This document shows, piece by piece, positions 1 to 14,567 of a stretch of 64,000 bases of DNA. Source of the DNA: Blastobasis lacticolella (lineage: Eukaryota; Arthropoda; Insecta; Lepidoptera; Blastobasidae); contig LR990053.1 in the NCBI GenBank assembly GCA_905147135.1, positions 6,956,501-7,020,500 of the forward strand, read 5' to 3'. The number at the start of each line of letters is the position of its first letter. Position 1 is the first letter of the stretch. Under the pieces are notes generated by a model. It ran no database searches and had not been told where the DNA came from. It saw only the letters and a list, made by a program, of their open reading frames with translations. The position numbers and the translations under genes are program-made.

Positions 1-215
1 CATCTTGATGTCAATATCCCGGTTGTGCTCAGGCGTACGAAGGCCCGGGGTCCGCCTCAACTATGATCCAGGATTAGACAGTTCATTACAGTAAAGTGAC
101 TGCCATCTGACTATGTTTACAGGGGAATCTGACCAGATTGGGTCATGGTTATTTATTCATTCGCCTGACTGTATAGGTTTCATCACGTTGTTTCCCTCAC
201 CGTAAGAGCATCGGG
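1..215 (-). repeat. tRNA-derived SINE, 3' body (partial, cut by window edge)
   Basis: Read on the minus strand, this matches the body of the SINE copies at 57649-57985 and 63313-63575. The shared blocks include CAGATGGCAGTC, AATCCTGGATCAT and GGCGGACC, in the same order. The tRNA-like head is not seen here. It lies in a RasGAP intron or the region downstream. Orientation is antisense to the plus-strand copies. Confidence 0.7.
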
Positions 216-1554
216 TAGTGTTTGCCACCGATAATAACAATTGTCGTTTTAATTATAAATTTCTATTGTAAACAAATGAGGCTCAGTAACCTAACGATAT
301 AATTGTGCCAAGTTTAACCAACAGTTATTTACTACTTCCAAGTACTTCCAACAAATACATTTGGGATCCATGCCAAGTAAAAATGTGACTCGTTCATATT
401 GCCAAATCAATGACTCATTCAATTCTAACACACGAATATACTAATAGTTATAGTTATATCCAGAAATTTTCTTATTAACAGCTTTAAAAACTTTTAATCA
501 GAAATTCGTAAATAACAGAAGGCCAAAACACATTCTTACTCTATAAAAGTAAATTATTATTATTAAATTAGAGGGATCTAACAGTAGCACCGATTAGTAA
601 CGAGAAATCCTAGACACTCGTCATAAATAAAACTTTAATAAGTAAACACGTGTTCTTCAGTGATTCGTATGCTAAATATAATTAAATTGAATCACAGTTG
701 CAGCCTTGACATGGCTTAGAACCGTGTAGGCAATTGTAGGGTTTCACACGACGGTGACAAGCTGTTAGAGGGAGTTATGACATTAATAAATATGGCATAA
801 AATTGAGGATAGGGCAAAATTTTAATATTTTAGTTGCTTTGTCCATTGTTGCTTGTTGCCCAATACTGACTCAACAATTCCTGACTATCAAGCACAATAT
901 TTGTCTTATGTGCCGACTGGCACCCATGACGGTCCTATACTAAGAATAAAGTAAAAGTGTAATTACAGGCTTGTTACCAGTTTTTACTCATGGTTCCTGT
1001 GAGTTGACCCATTAACGTGTCCAAGGGCAATTTCGATTGGTTCTCAGTGACTCAGGTCTTAATAATGCGCGTGTGTGGGTACCGCCGTATCTATTTATTG
1101 TTTGAAGGTATGCTTCACGCCTGTGATTACGCTCACAGCTTGCTCCTCACAGTAACAACGCACCACCAACATAGTGATAAACGATGAACATCACTACGGG
1201 TGCGCACTTCACTAGAGCGCGGATGGCTTTTGATCAATGGTCGACCGGCCTATCTTTTTTCCAAATTGTTGATTGTCAGACGTGTCAGAAAGTATGGCGA
1301 GATATTTCCCTTCTATTGATAGTATGAAACCTAATCAACGAGAGTTTCCACTTCCCATCAAGTGGTCTGTCTCATCGTCGTGAGTCACTGAATAGTATAA
1401 AAAACATGATTCGTAAATGTTGTAATGAGATATAGTCACCGTTTTTATTCAGATGGGCCATTTGCTAGTGTGTTACTGGTTGCATAAAATGTCACTAGTT
1501 GTATAAAAATGACACTAGTTGTATAAAAAACGATTATTATCTAATTTCTCTCAC
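216..1554. other. RasGAP intron sequence, nothing else recognised
   Basis: AT-rich DNA downstream (on the minus strand) of the SH3 exon. A donor (GTGAGA) immediately follows the exon at 1554, so this is intron of the RasGAP gene. No further exon of the SH3/second SH2 region could be recognised before the window edge, implying an intron of more than 1.5 kb. Confidence 0.5.
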
Positions 1555-1679
1555 CTATGCGCCGTGACCCACAGCCAGCCGTCACCCATGTCGTTATGCA
1601 CGAAGAATATATCACCCTTCTGGAAGGTCAGCTCGTCCGTGTCCGGCATCTTGGTGTACGGCAGGATCGCCACCACACG
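1555..1679 (-). CDS. vap: RasGAP coding exon 5 (SH3)
   Basis: Acceptor GTGCAG before 1679 and donor GTGAGA after 1555. It encodes VVAILPYTKMPDTDELTF, a KGDIFFV strand and DGWLWV, the divergent SH3 typical of RASA1, where the usual ALYDY is ILPYT. It ends in phase 2, so the SH3 is completed in an exon outside the window. Confidence 0.9.
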
Positions 1680-4600
1680 CTGCACACGTATTACAAATCA
1701 GATTAGGCAAAGTCCCGGCGTGATGCTAATGAATGCTAATACTATTTAGTATAACAGTTTAGTTCAGGGGTCCTGAATCTGTGCGTCGCGACGCCCTGGG
1801 ACAAGACAACTATCTGGGGCAAGGAAAAATATCCGAAATTAATTTAGAAAAAGATTTGAGAGTATCGATTTCAAAACTTCATTTGAGAAGTTTTACTTAG
1901 AGAAGCAAGCTAATATAATATTCTTTCTGTTAAAGCCACACACAGGGATTTTCTTTTAGAAGGGCGTCACAAAAATTAAACGCGGATAAAGAAACTCGCG
2001 GTTTGATAAAGATTGGGCATCCCTGGTTTCATCAATATAAATTCGCCATAGAGCAGAAATAGTGGAGCTCTCTCTCTAAATTACTTCCTTCACACAGATT
2101 ACCCCTACAAATATGATTAGCATAATATCCAGCCTATACTTGTCCACTGCGGACATAGGCCACAATAAGCGCCAATGCCTTTCGCAATCGGCACTCGACT
2201 TGGCCGGAGGGTATTCCACACTACGCTCGCCGAGGCGCGGTCTCCTTAACAACTCGTTTACCCCAGCCGTTGTCGTTTTCTCGACAGATATGACCAGACC
2301 ACTGCCACTTCAGCCTGACGATTTTGTGCGCTATATGAGTAACTTTATAATTCTGTCCGATTACTTAGTAGCGAATGTCTTCACAGACTCCGAGTACAAA
2401 ATTCTTAACAAAATTAGCATATGGCTCAGGTGCCGAGAGGTTAGTGCAATAGCAATCCTGGCACCATCCCAAGGCTGAGTCCACAAACAAATGAGGTTGG
2501 CATGGACTGGATCCATGAGATGGCAAGCTCCGCCGATACCCCCTCTGTTGGCATAACTACTAAATAATATCTTCATTACCTTCTTATCATTCACAGGCTC
2601 CGGAGGTGGTACGGGCTCCACCAGCCTCTCGCGCTTCAATAGGTCCGAACAGTGGCTGTAGAACCCGACTAGCTCAGTGAGGGAGTCAAACTGCCGACCG
2701 CCAATGTAGTAGTCCCCACATACTGCTGTTATCCTAGTAGGGAAAGAAGGGAAAAATATAATTTTCGATCTTAATTCATCTTGTTTTATTAGTATGGTGC
2801 CTATGACACTGCTTTAGGCTTTAGGTACATGATCATGTAAGTTGCAGTATTCAGGTCATGTCACAGAATATTGGTCTATATTATACAGGGTGTAAAAAGA
2901 CCGCTAGCATTAATTGAAACCTCATATTCTACCCATGAAACTGAAAATTTATCCCCAAGAAAAATACCCGCGGAAATGACTTCATAATTTCGCTCATGGG
3001 TAGAATATGGGCTTTTTACACCCTGTATACTTGGTCATGTCAATAATATGGATCTCTTAGATTTTGATCAGGCAGGCAGTTAGATGACTTTGACATAAAA
3101 TCTTGTTCTTATTGGAAGTCTTCAGCACTTGGTAATTTATAAAAGTTCAGCTTATTTTTATATTGGTACACATACAAAGAAACCATTTTTTGTGACAACT
3201 TGTTCTACGGCAGTACCTCTCTGTAAAGAGTCTTTCAGATTTTGAATAAAATTTCTTTAAAAATTTCTTGTGTATCTACCTGAAATGATTTATTCCGGTT
3301 CTCCCTAAGTAACTCAATACATATGACCCCGGTTTCCTGTCACTCTCTCGAACTGTGGAAGAAAATGAATAGTTACAATGTTTATAACACTCATAGCTAA
3401 TCACAAAATATGTAGATTAACATCTTTGAATAATATAGTTGTTACACAAAACAACATCAAAGAGCATGCATGGCATAAACAATGCATGGTGAATTGTATT
3501 GATTGTTGTATAAATTAAAATGTATTTTAACATTATGCATAAATCTTATACTTCTCTCACAACAACATAGTTTCATTATGAAAAAGAACCCATGTAAGTA
3601 ATCTTTACACATAATGTAAAATAATGTAAGTTTTATAAAGGAACATGAAAACATTACAATGTCAATCATTGTTGTAAAATAAATTCTGAATATTATTATT
3701 ATGTTGCTATAACTTCAATAGTCAAAACATAGGTAATAATAAAGAAAATCCCACATTTAAATCACAACACACCATGAAATGGAATCTTCTCGATTAATCT
3801 TTTAAGGTAAATACTAGATTCAGACATTGTAATCATTATTGCAAAATTAATAGATCATATTTTATCGTCATATCATACCTAATCAGGAAATAGAGAAAAT
3901 CCCAAACATAGCTTAGAAAACAACACAAAAGCATTATGGAAAAAGCCATGCATTGTGAATTGTAATCAGTATTAACACACTCAATTATTCTGACATAGTT
4001 TCATAACAGATAATTTAAAAATGTTTTAGGGATTTTATACCGATAAGCAGTGAATGTGAACATTAGTATTATAACTATAATTAGTTTCTAACTTAATAGA
4101 TCTCCATTTCAGGAACTTACCTAAGTAACTCCCAAGCTTGCTAGCAGCCCATAATCGTTCTTCAGAAGTGAAGCGGTCAAGGCGGCCATGGTACCATTCA
4201 GTTTCAGGAGGTGCCAGCACTGCTTGCCTTTCACCTAATATTGAAATGAATAATGTTAATTTTTACAAAGGCCATTCTTCCAGGAATACCCTAAATCAAC
4301 GAGCATTTTAGAAAAGATTGATGAATGTGGAGGAAGTGGAAGAATGTGGTCTCTACCTTCCCCACAGAAAAAAGGTGTATATGTATCTTAGCAATTTATA
4401 AATTGTGGGAAAACAAGCTTCAAAATTTCTTAACTATTATTTGTTTTACATTTATTGGTACACTAGCAAGCAGCATATCATGCTGATGTGTGAATACATC
4501 ATGTGATATGTTTCTAATTCAAATAATTTTATTATGATAAAGATGTCAACATCAACACTATTTACAAAGAGTTCATGTTCAATTTTATAAGTTCCTTCTA

Positions 4601-4884
4601 AAGATCTCAATATTCCAGCTAAAATCTGCAGTTTTATGGTTTTCTTTATACTTGTTTACTATGGACACTATAGGTACAAAATAAAGTAAGTGCATAATTT
4701 TTTAGTAACATAAAAATTAAAGCAGTCCCTGACCATTTGTACTTGGTCCATCCGCTTCGTCTAGCTCCAGGTCAGCTGCTAGTTCTGCAATGTCACCGCC
4801 ACCGTCTTCTGATTCCGTCGACGGGGAACCAAGTTTGTCCTTCACAGGTGGTCCAATAGGCATGGATCGAATTAGATCTGCCAT
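1555..4884 (-). CDS. vap: RasGAP (RASA1 / vap-type Ras GTPase-activating protein), 5' part of gene
   Basis: Five coding exons on the minus strand: 4734-4884, 4121-4234, 3280-3352, 2580-2733 and 1555-1679. Together they give the first ~205 residues, and each intron phase fits the next exon. The order is an acidic N-terminal tail (~1-60), an SH2 domain (~64-150, with WYHGRL and the phosphotyrosine-binding VRES, Arg ~90), a Pro-rich joint (PVPPPEP) and an SH3 domain (from ~165, ending in the GWLWV motif). In the RASA1 family SH2-SH3 is followed by a second SH2, PH, C2 and the GAP domain that speeds GTP hydrolysis on Ras; those parts must lie beyond the left edge. The ATG at 4884 has a good context and an in-frame TAG nine bases upstream. 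The gene is transcribed away from polyubiquitin. The family assignment is strong; the symbol is the fly name. Confidence 0.9.
1765..2025. mobile_element. hAT-type MITE (non-autonomous)
   Basis: Starts CAGGGGTCCTGAA and ends GGGCATCCCTG, the short CAGGG/CCCTG ends usual in hAT elements. The 8-bp flanks GTTTAGTT and GTTTCATC share five positions and could be a decayed target duplication. It has no coding capacity and sits in the RasGAP intron between exons 5 and 4. Confidence 0.6.
2135..2400 (-). pseudogene. RTE-type LINE, C-terminal reverse transcriptase remnant
   Basis: Minus-strand translation gives RLKWQWSGHI, then WGKRV, RPRLGERSV and a degraded tail. This is the ordered motif series seen near the end of RTE-type endonuclease/reverse transcriptase proteins. 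Frame breaks are present. It lies in a RasGAP intron and is not part of that gene. Confidence 0.7.
2580..2733 (-). CDS. vap: RasGAP coding exon 4 (end of SH2, Pro-rich joint)
   Basis: Acceptor CTACTAG and donor GTAATG. Residues 113-164: the SH2 end (CGDYYIGGRQFDSL, LVGFYSHCSDLL) and a linker with PVPPPEPVNDKK. It ends in phase 0. Confidence 0.9.
2882..3029. mobile_element. Tc1/mariner-like MITE
   Basis: A 148-bp foldback with ends TATACAGGGTGTAAAAAG and CTTTTTACACCCTGTATA and TA at the borders. Inner arms (CATATTCTACCCATGA and TCATGGGTAGAATATG) also pair. The TACAGGGTGT end resembles the ends of the long element at 40896-42654, suggesting the same superfamily. Non-coding, in the RasGAP intron. 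Confidence 0.8.
3280..3352 (-). CDS. vap: RasGAP coding exon 3 (SH2 core, VRES motif)
   Basis: Acceptor CCACAG and donor GTAGAT. The split Val codon joins to exon 2 to give SYLVRESDRKPGSYVLSYL, the canonical SH2 phosphotyrosine-binding strand with its invariant Arg. It ends in the INHF strand, phase 2. Confidence 0.9.
4121..4234 (-). CDS. vap: RasGAP coding exon 2 (first half of SH2)
   Basis: Acceptor TATTAG before 4234 and donor GTAAGT after 4121, phase 1 to phase 1. It encodes residues 51-88, including WYHGRLDRFTSEERL and ending GSYL, immediately before the phosphotyrosine pocket strand. Confidence 0.9.
   Translation of the reverse strand: MKGKQCWHLLKLNGTMAALTASLLKNDYGLLASLGVT
4734..4884 (-). 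CDS. vap: RasGAP coding exon 1 (start codon, acidic tail)
   Basis: Starts MADLIRSMPIGPP and continues with a Ser/Glu/Asp/Gly-rich stretch (residues 1-50), low complexity and probably disordered. The donor is uncertain: G|GTCAGG after 4734 and A|GTACAA after 4743 both leave phase 1 and both are weak. They differ by three residues. The 5' UTR start was not located. Confidence 0.75.
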
Positions 4885-6413
4885 TTTTAACTAGCGTCCA
4901 CAACAATATCGAAGGCTTATACCAGTGTAAACAAAGCCAATGACTCACTCATTATTCTCAAACAAGCCAAACAAGTTCTACAAAGATGATGTCAAGAATT
5001 CATCCCCGAAAGTGTTTACAACAGAACAGAAACACTAACGACCGTGGATTCGTCGAAAATTATTCCTAACAAGACATAAAAACCTATTTCCCTATGTTTA
5101 TATATTCACATACAAAGCATTTGGATAAGTTTGTGTAATAAATTGTAAGGAAAAGTAAAAACTTTAATAAAAACGCACAAAATACACAATACAATACAAT
5201 ACGCCCGTCCGTCTACAGACAAAAAAATTAAATTTCAAAATGACATTTTCGCTCTCGTGTTGCCCTAAAAAAAAATTTAATAAACATATATTCTAGGAGT
5301 CTATCACGAAGTACGCCCAGAAAGATCACTGTAGCCTTATCTCAGTTAACAAAGTTGGCGGATGGGCAAACTCGGATTTTTGCTAATCCCATTTTCTACA
5401 TTTCGCTAAATTCAGAAGCAATAAGTGTGAGAGCAAGATCAAAGTGAAATGTATTGCTCATAGAATAAGGCAAATTTTTTAATCCTTCCTAAGTTACGCG
5501 TCGCTCCGATTTTCAAAAAGCGTGGTACAAAAATAGACCTTATTTTATAAAAATACATTACACTTTCATTTGCTCCTACGGTTTTCGATTCTAAATTTAA
5601 TTAAATGTAATTAGCATATAAGCCTAGCCAATCCAGTTCAAATTTTACTTAATCCGAGTTATCCCAAACCGAGTGTAGTATATTTACCCAGGAAGTACAC
5701 TTACCTTCTAGCGATAGATAGCGGTTTTCGTCGCAAATCATAGATTGGAAGATGAACGTCTTGAAAATGCTTATTATAGCCAACCTGTATATAATGAAAA
5801 TATTTCTAACGATAATTAAATAGGTACCCACTTAGTTAAGAAATTAAGAGGCAACAAATAAACATTTATACGATTCGAAATCATCAAAACCCTCTTTTTT
5901 GCAAAAGCAAGCACTGCCGATTCACGGTATGTAGGATCGAGAGATAAAAAAGACGGTAGTAGGTATCAGGGCGTGGGATTGATTCACTATGCACCTTACC
6001 TTTGATTATAATGACAATATTAAATTATAAGGACTAGTTAAAAAAAATTACGAAGTCGTCCGGAGCTTATAATCATTGTAGTGTGAGCGAACGGGGAATA
6101 TTTGTGATTTGTGTTTAGTCTGGTATGTCTGTGGATTGTACTCTCTGCTCCTGTATATAATTTTTTTTCTCTATGGACACGACAAATATAATAGATCATC
6201 TTCACTTAATTAATCTATGAAATAAACGAGACACGGCCAACAGACTTCACGAATATAGGTGAATACTCATTCTACATTTTTCATCTTCGTTACATTCGCG
6301 GATTGGCCAACATATGGGCTTCCTTTACATGTTTTTATTGATATTGATGGCGCCTTCCAGTTGTATACCTTCCTTTACAGCAAAAGTTGCCATAACAAAA
6401 AATAAAATGTCGC
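4885..6413. other. Intergenic spacer between divergent RasGAP and polyubiquitin genes
   Basis: About 1.5 kb separate the RasGAP start codon from the polyubiquitin TATA box. The stretch must hold the RasGAP 5' UTR and promoter and the upstream control region of polyubiquitin. It is AT-rich with homopolymer runs. I could not assign a TATA box to RasGAP, and no convincing gene was seen inside. Confidence 0.6.
6246..6268. promoter_or_regulatory. Possible heat-shock element
   Basis: Five-base-spaced units read TTC, GAA, AGG, GAA, CTC: three perfect units and one near match to the alternating TTC/GAA array bound by heat-shock factor. It sits about 180-200 bases before the inferred start of a polyubiquitin gene, a class often heat-induced. 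The match is imperfect and could be chance. Confidence 0.3.
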
Positions 6414-6420
6414 TATAAAA
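6414..6420 (+). promoter_or_regulatory. TATA box of polyubiquitin
   Basis: TATAAAA 31 bases before an initiator-like TTCATTA at 6442-6448, whose A at 6445 is the predicted transcription start. Spacing and order match the insect core promoter. Confidence 0.8.
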
Positions 6421-6545
6421 GCAAGCCCCACCACTTTTTTCTTCATTATTCTTGTTCTGATTCTAATCGAGAAGTGTTGTTCGTTGTGTGACTATTTATT
6501 TGTAAGCAAATATTCTCTCATTTTGCTGTAAGAGTTTTTAGACTG

Positions 6546-9775
<3,230 letters not shown>

Positions 9776-9887
9776 AATTCTTATATAAGTATTGTAACAG
9801 TATTGAAATTTCTTTATTGTAGAAAACAACTCTATTTCTGATTCACTTTCTCTCTTGCCTATCTAATCATTCCAGATGCTATTACTG

Positions 9888-9893
9888 AATAAA
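9888..9893 (+). terminator. Poly(A) signal of polyubiquitin
   Basis: AATAAA 113 bases after the stop codon, followed by a T/G-rich stretch (TTTTGTTGTTCG, 9911-9923) typical of the downstream cleavage element. Expected cleavage is near 9905-9915. Confidence 0.8.
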
Positions 9894-10109
9894 AGAATTT
9901 TCTGACTTAAAATTTTGTTGTTCGTACCTCATACACTAACTTGTACCTGGTCCTGGCCTTGGACACTGAAGCATGTGCCATACCATACTTGCCTTTGGAA
10001 ATACACCACCCTTTCTCTGGGCATCGTAACACGCACACTACACTTACGATAGAGATATCGCACCACACTTGTCTAACGTTAAAATCATCTTTGCGTCTAT
10101 CGCTCTCGA

Positions 10110-10456
10110 CCCGCAGTGGCCAGAACCTTGTCCATGATCCAGGATTTGGCAACTCTGGTGGAGCCACTGCCACTACTATAGAGAGACTGCCATCTGACCT
10201 CAGTGACACTGTTAATTAACAGGGGAACCTGACCAGATTGGATTACCGTTACACATTCCGACGCCTGAATGTGCAGGTTTCTTCACGTTCTCACTCACCC
10301 CCACCGTAAGAGTTTAATAATGAAGAACTTGGGTACCTATCTGAGAAAAAGTCATTGGTTACATGGCATCACTGAAGATCGAACTCGGTTCCTCTCGTTT
10401 ACGAGGCCGACTCGCGAGCCACCCTAGCTAGCTACGCCACCCACACCGACGCTCCT
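10110..10456 (-). repeat. tRNA-derived SINE, near full length
   Basis: On the minus strand the body matches the copies at 57649 and 63313 (TGGATCATGGAC at the tail, GATGGCAGTCTC, CCAGGTTCC-type block, AGAAACCTGCACATTCAGG). The tRNA-like head is at about 10380-10456, with a B-box-like stretch near a GATCGAACTCGG block on the plus strand. Non-coding. Confidence 0.75.
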
Positions 10457-10501
10457 AATGATAACATGGGGCCATCGAAAATTTTGAAAAACTTGTATAT
10501 G

Positions 10502-10535
10502 CTACTAGCGACCCGTCCCGGCTTTGCACGGGTAC
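10502..10535 (-). mobile_element. Helitron-like 3' terminus
   Basis: On the minus strand it reads ACCCGTGC...ACGGGTCGCTAGT: a short hairpin just before CTAG, as at Helitron 3' ends. The same motif recurs at 37789-37822 and, in a related form, at 57168-57199. The element's other end was not located. Confidence 0.5.
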
Positions 10536-10599
10536 CAATACCAAACTTTATAGGGATTACACGCTGGGCTAATCTGTAGATTAAGTAGGTAACTGAAAA

Positions 10600-10775
10600 T
10601 ACAGAATTTTATTCTGAAAACCATGGGATCGTTCAAGAAGTATATTAGAGGTCCCTTCGAAGCGGGCAACGCACTCATAACTCCTCTGATGTTGCTTATG
10701 TCTATAGGCGGCGGCGGCGGTGACCACTTTCCATCAGGTGGCCCGCATGCCTGTTTGTCTGCCGAATGAAAAAAA
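10600..10775. repeat. Interspersed repeat family B copy
   Basis: Shares GACCACTTTCCATCA and GCCTGTTTG blocks with the copies at 58380-58630 and, inverted, 31625-31745. A fragment is also seen at 15285-15340. It is probably the tail of a non-LTR element; the class was not determined. Confidence 0.6.
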
Positions 10776-11589
10776 TTAATACAAGATATATCCAACCCGA
10801 GTTACTATCTCTATGGTCCAGCCGGTTCGGATTCGGTTATGGCGAAATGGCGAACTGCTGGCGACAGTAAGTATTAGGATACATCACGCATCTGCATCTA
10901 AAAGACCCAGCATTCAACAGACATTCATCGAAATTATCTTGGTTTTTTACTTTTTTTGGCATTTGTGTGCAAATTCTAGCCTGCCTAAGAGTTGTTTGGT
11001 AAGACAACGCTACCATGTGGCATATTGACAACGCGTTAGATAGGTATTGATTATTTTGGTGCTGCGCTACGACTTGGCTTGACCTAGAAAGATGTGGGTA
11101 ATTGGAACGCGGCACAGTTATTGCGCAAACCTACAGATCTGTCTTGCTATGTTGCTACGAAATGAATGTATGGTTTGGGTTCACGATTTACTAATTATTT
11201 CTCCCAAAATATTCACAAACCTTAAAAATATTACCTACTCTTAACTGTAAAATAAACATTTAATTTTTAGGTACTACTATCAAAGTAGAGGCAGGAACAT
11301 AATTTTTGCAATATGAACTATTTATACTTACGTTTGGGGTTAGGTATTTTGATTTGCAGGGAGACACTGATCACTTACTTTTCTGCCATATTCTAAGGGA
11401 AAGATTGATGATTTTCGGTTTATCCATTTATCAGTGTTATCCAAAAGATTGGAAAATTAGCTACCTTAGACTAACATTTTTTTTCTGCTCTGTGTGTGTT
11501 ACAATACACAATACATGTTACATTACACATGTAGTACCATGACACGTTTTGTTTGCATGAAAATAAAAGCAAGTAATCAATGTCTCCCC

Positions 11590-11860
11590 GCGTGGCGTTG
11601 GCCGTGTGGTGTCCGGTAGAATTGCACCAACCCCTTACACTCGTGGGTGTCGTAACAAGGCAACTAATGTTTTCAAGACCAAAGATCTAGAGTCTCTGTA
11701 GGCTGGAAAATGGTCAGCAGCGTTTTCCATTGTTATATTTACAACACCGCGATCTCTAACCCGCCTGCCAAGCGTGGAGATTATAGCAATAACCTCCCCT
11801 ATCGTGGGAGAGGCATAAGTCCTCTGCTGTGAGGCTGCAAGGCTGTGATGATGATGAATG
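11590..11860 (+). repeat. Interspersed repeat family A copy
   Basis: Contains TGGAAAATGG...CAGCAGCG, TTCCATTGTTATATTT, AACACCGCGATCTC, GCGTGGAGATTAT and ends in (GATGAT). The same ordered blocks recur at 28075-28350, 39187-39330, 44995-45150, 48125-48200 and 49670-49850. The GAT-rich end resembles tails of non-LTR retroposons. Confidence 0.7.
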
Positions 11861-11949
11861 TCTCCCCGCAAATCAAAGTAATCCCATGGCCGCACTTAGG
11901 TAAAATCTCTGCGCTTATTAGGAGGATATCGGCCGCTTTCCAGTTTTTC

Positions 11950-12160
11950 TTTATCTTATACAAGACAGGCATTTGACCACCATCTCACCTGTTGATAAGT
12001 GACGACGCGGCCGAAGATGGAGCATGCCCGTCTTGGAACAGCCTATTCAGTCTAGCCTTGAAGGCATCCAGATTATATTGATCAGGAAACACACTCGCAG
12101 GCAACGCGTTCCATTCCTTAGCCGTACGCATTATAAAAGTCGATATCGGCAGGTTTAAGC
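11950..12160 (-). pseudogene. Jockey/CR1-type LINE 3' tail fragment
   Basis: Nearly identical in order to 30150-30320: GGCATTTGACC, AACAGCCTATTCA, CTAGCCTTGAAGGCATC, TTATATTGATCAGG, TCCTTAGCCGTACGCATT. On the minus strand these encode the end of a LINE reverse transcriptase ([20 protein letters not shown]). Only the tail remains here. Confidence 0.75.
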
Positions 12161-14567
12161 AATAGCTGCTTCCAACCTATGCCTGGGGCTTACGTAGCAC
12201 ATGACTGGCGCAGGCGAGCCTCTTCAAACCTATCCACCACTGATGTACCTTCTTGCTTACTCGTTAGGCACGCGGTCAAGTAGCGTAACGCCGCACATCC
12301 GCGGCTTTTTCATTTCGTTGGCGTGGAGTTCGCGGACATGCTTCGTCAGCGCTGGCTGGCCACGTCTCGCAGCCATAAAGTATCGTTACATTTGCAACGT
12401 TTTTCTTTGTTACTTAACCACGCAAAAACTGCTGAATGGATTTGGATGAAATATAGCACACATAATATACAGTTCGTAAACTGGATTGTCCGCTTAGTTG
12501 TTTGGTAGATAAATCAATAAAGTTTAAATATTACACGGAATAACCGAATCATACGCAGACGAAGTCCTGGCCAAAAGCTGGTAAATGTATAGGTAATAAT
12601 TGTACCTACTTGCTTTGATTGATTGATCTTTGTAGGATATAGGATAATAATGAATGAAACAAGAAATAGATTTTAATTGTTAACATTTTATTAGGAGGCG
12701 AAAACGAGCAATAAGTTTCGGGATAAATTTTAATACAAATCAATAATCTTTGTATGTATTACACATCTCGTAAATCTTCAAGTTAATCTATCAAATTACA
12801 GTATTAAGATTACAGTAACATGAACAAGAACATACACAGTAACAGACGTTCTCGCGCCAATAGCAAAATATTTTAAGATTCGTACTTATCGTACTGGGAG
12901 CCAGCGACGCAGCGTTTGTTGACAACACGGGAGAGTGGCAAACAAACGAAACGTGGGAAACTAGATGCGCAGTACCCACGTAGGTAGGGCAACGTACGCC
13001 GTATTAATACAAGATATTTATAGTACCACGGAAACGAGAGCAACGACTGTCATTCCATTGAACCTTGCCAACGAACCCGCGCCAGTCGCTACAACGCGTG
13101 TTCCATTATTCCATTCACAAACCAGCAGACAATGGGCGCGAATCACATCAAACACTTGTCTTATATTTATAACAATAACACGCGCCTTTGTCAACAAGCG
13201 CCACGCGTCGGGCTCCGAGCATGCGTTGAAAGCAACACACACCACAAACGGCTACTATAAAATAGTTTATACTCTCATCGACAGTTCCCGATCACGAAAA
13301 CTGCGGATTCTTAAAATACAACAACAGTCTGAACCCATTCCACGGAAGGACAGAGATTGTTCGAGTTTCATTTACGTAAATATATAAGTATATTGAGATA
13401 GGTATAGGGGCGAGCCGGCAGTGGAGCGGCCGCCTTGCGCGCGCTTCGCACACCATACATTACATGCACGCTCGCAACACTGATGAATTAATTAATTTAC
13501 TCAAAATACTTATATTAAGAGACACTTGAAGATAGAACAATTACTTTATGAACTTACAATACAACTAACATTAGATCTAGGTATTGTCTTTTGTATGCCA
13601 GAAAAGTGATACAATGGGGTCCGTTTTCTTTTACGACATTTAAATAATGATTTAAGTAAGTTCGATATTACTGCAACATCAATATTGGACAAAGTGAAAT
13701 TTATTTAATATGTTACAAAGTTCATAGGTGCATTTTAAAATACATTTAACAATACTATTGAATAGAGGCCATGTAATAAAGTTACTAATTTGATATAATT
13801 TTTTGGTATAAATTATGCATTAAAAAGTAAAAGTAAAATTGTTTTACTTTGACTAAGCACACTATTATGCTAAGTAAGGAAAATGAATAAATATGTATAT
13901 TACAGAATATTAATGGATAAAAAAATATAAAAGGTAAACTTAAATTTAAAGAGATGGTATATTTTAAGACAATGCACCAACAGCATGATATCTAACGTTA
14001 TCACAATTACATAATTTATGTTAATAATTATTATAATATGCCAATATAACACATCAAACATCGAAACGCCACCAATTTCTGGCAAGATTCAACAATTCTT
14101 ACATATCCATCACTTTTATCATGTTGTATAATATACGTTACATTGTATACATTTCACCATTTAGATAAATAATTACCCGCAAAGACATAACTATAAAATC
14201 TAATCTCGTACGTTAACTAGTATTACAGTACACTCCTAATCAACATTACATCCTGTGCATTTACTGGAGAGGCCTGGGGAGGGGGGTCTAACATAACGGA
14301 ACTGAACTATACTTATAGATACGTCGGGGGGTTTACTATGGGACGATAGCGCACCTACAAAAATAGACTCACGATAAAAACTAATTTACGAACATTACTT
14401 TAAAATATCACTTCACAGAATTGATGCTTCGCCTGGTGTTATCAGTCCGGCGCGACCCTCCGCGGGCCGGGCGCGGGCGCGGCGGCGCGCTTGCCGACGT
14501 GACCCTGGCCCCTAAGAAAACCCTAGTGGCTAAGCGGGTGAAGCCGAGAAGACAATCGCTTAGTTAC

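Larger units (their letters stand above)
9920..12680. other. Region between convergent polyubiquitin and endophilin genes
   Basis: No gene recognised. It is largely made of transposon fossils listed separately (SINE, Helitron-like end, LINE fragments). The rest is AT-rich DNA without recognisable structure. Confidence 0.6.

Noticed and set aside
9907..10219. Overlapping 92- and 100-codon frames after polyubiquitin
   Set aside because: They lie mainly in a SINE copy and overlap each other on both strands.
12965..13387. 140-codon plus-strand frame
   Set aside because: No motif, Thr/Arg-rich low-complexity reading, antisense to the likely endophilin 3' region; chance is the simpler account.
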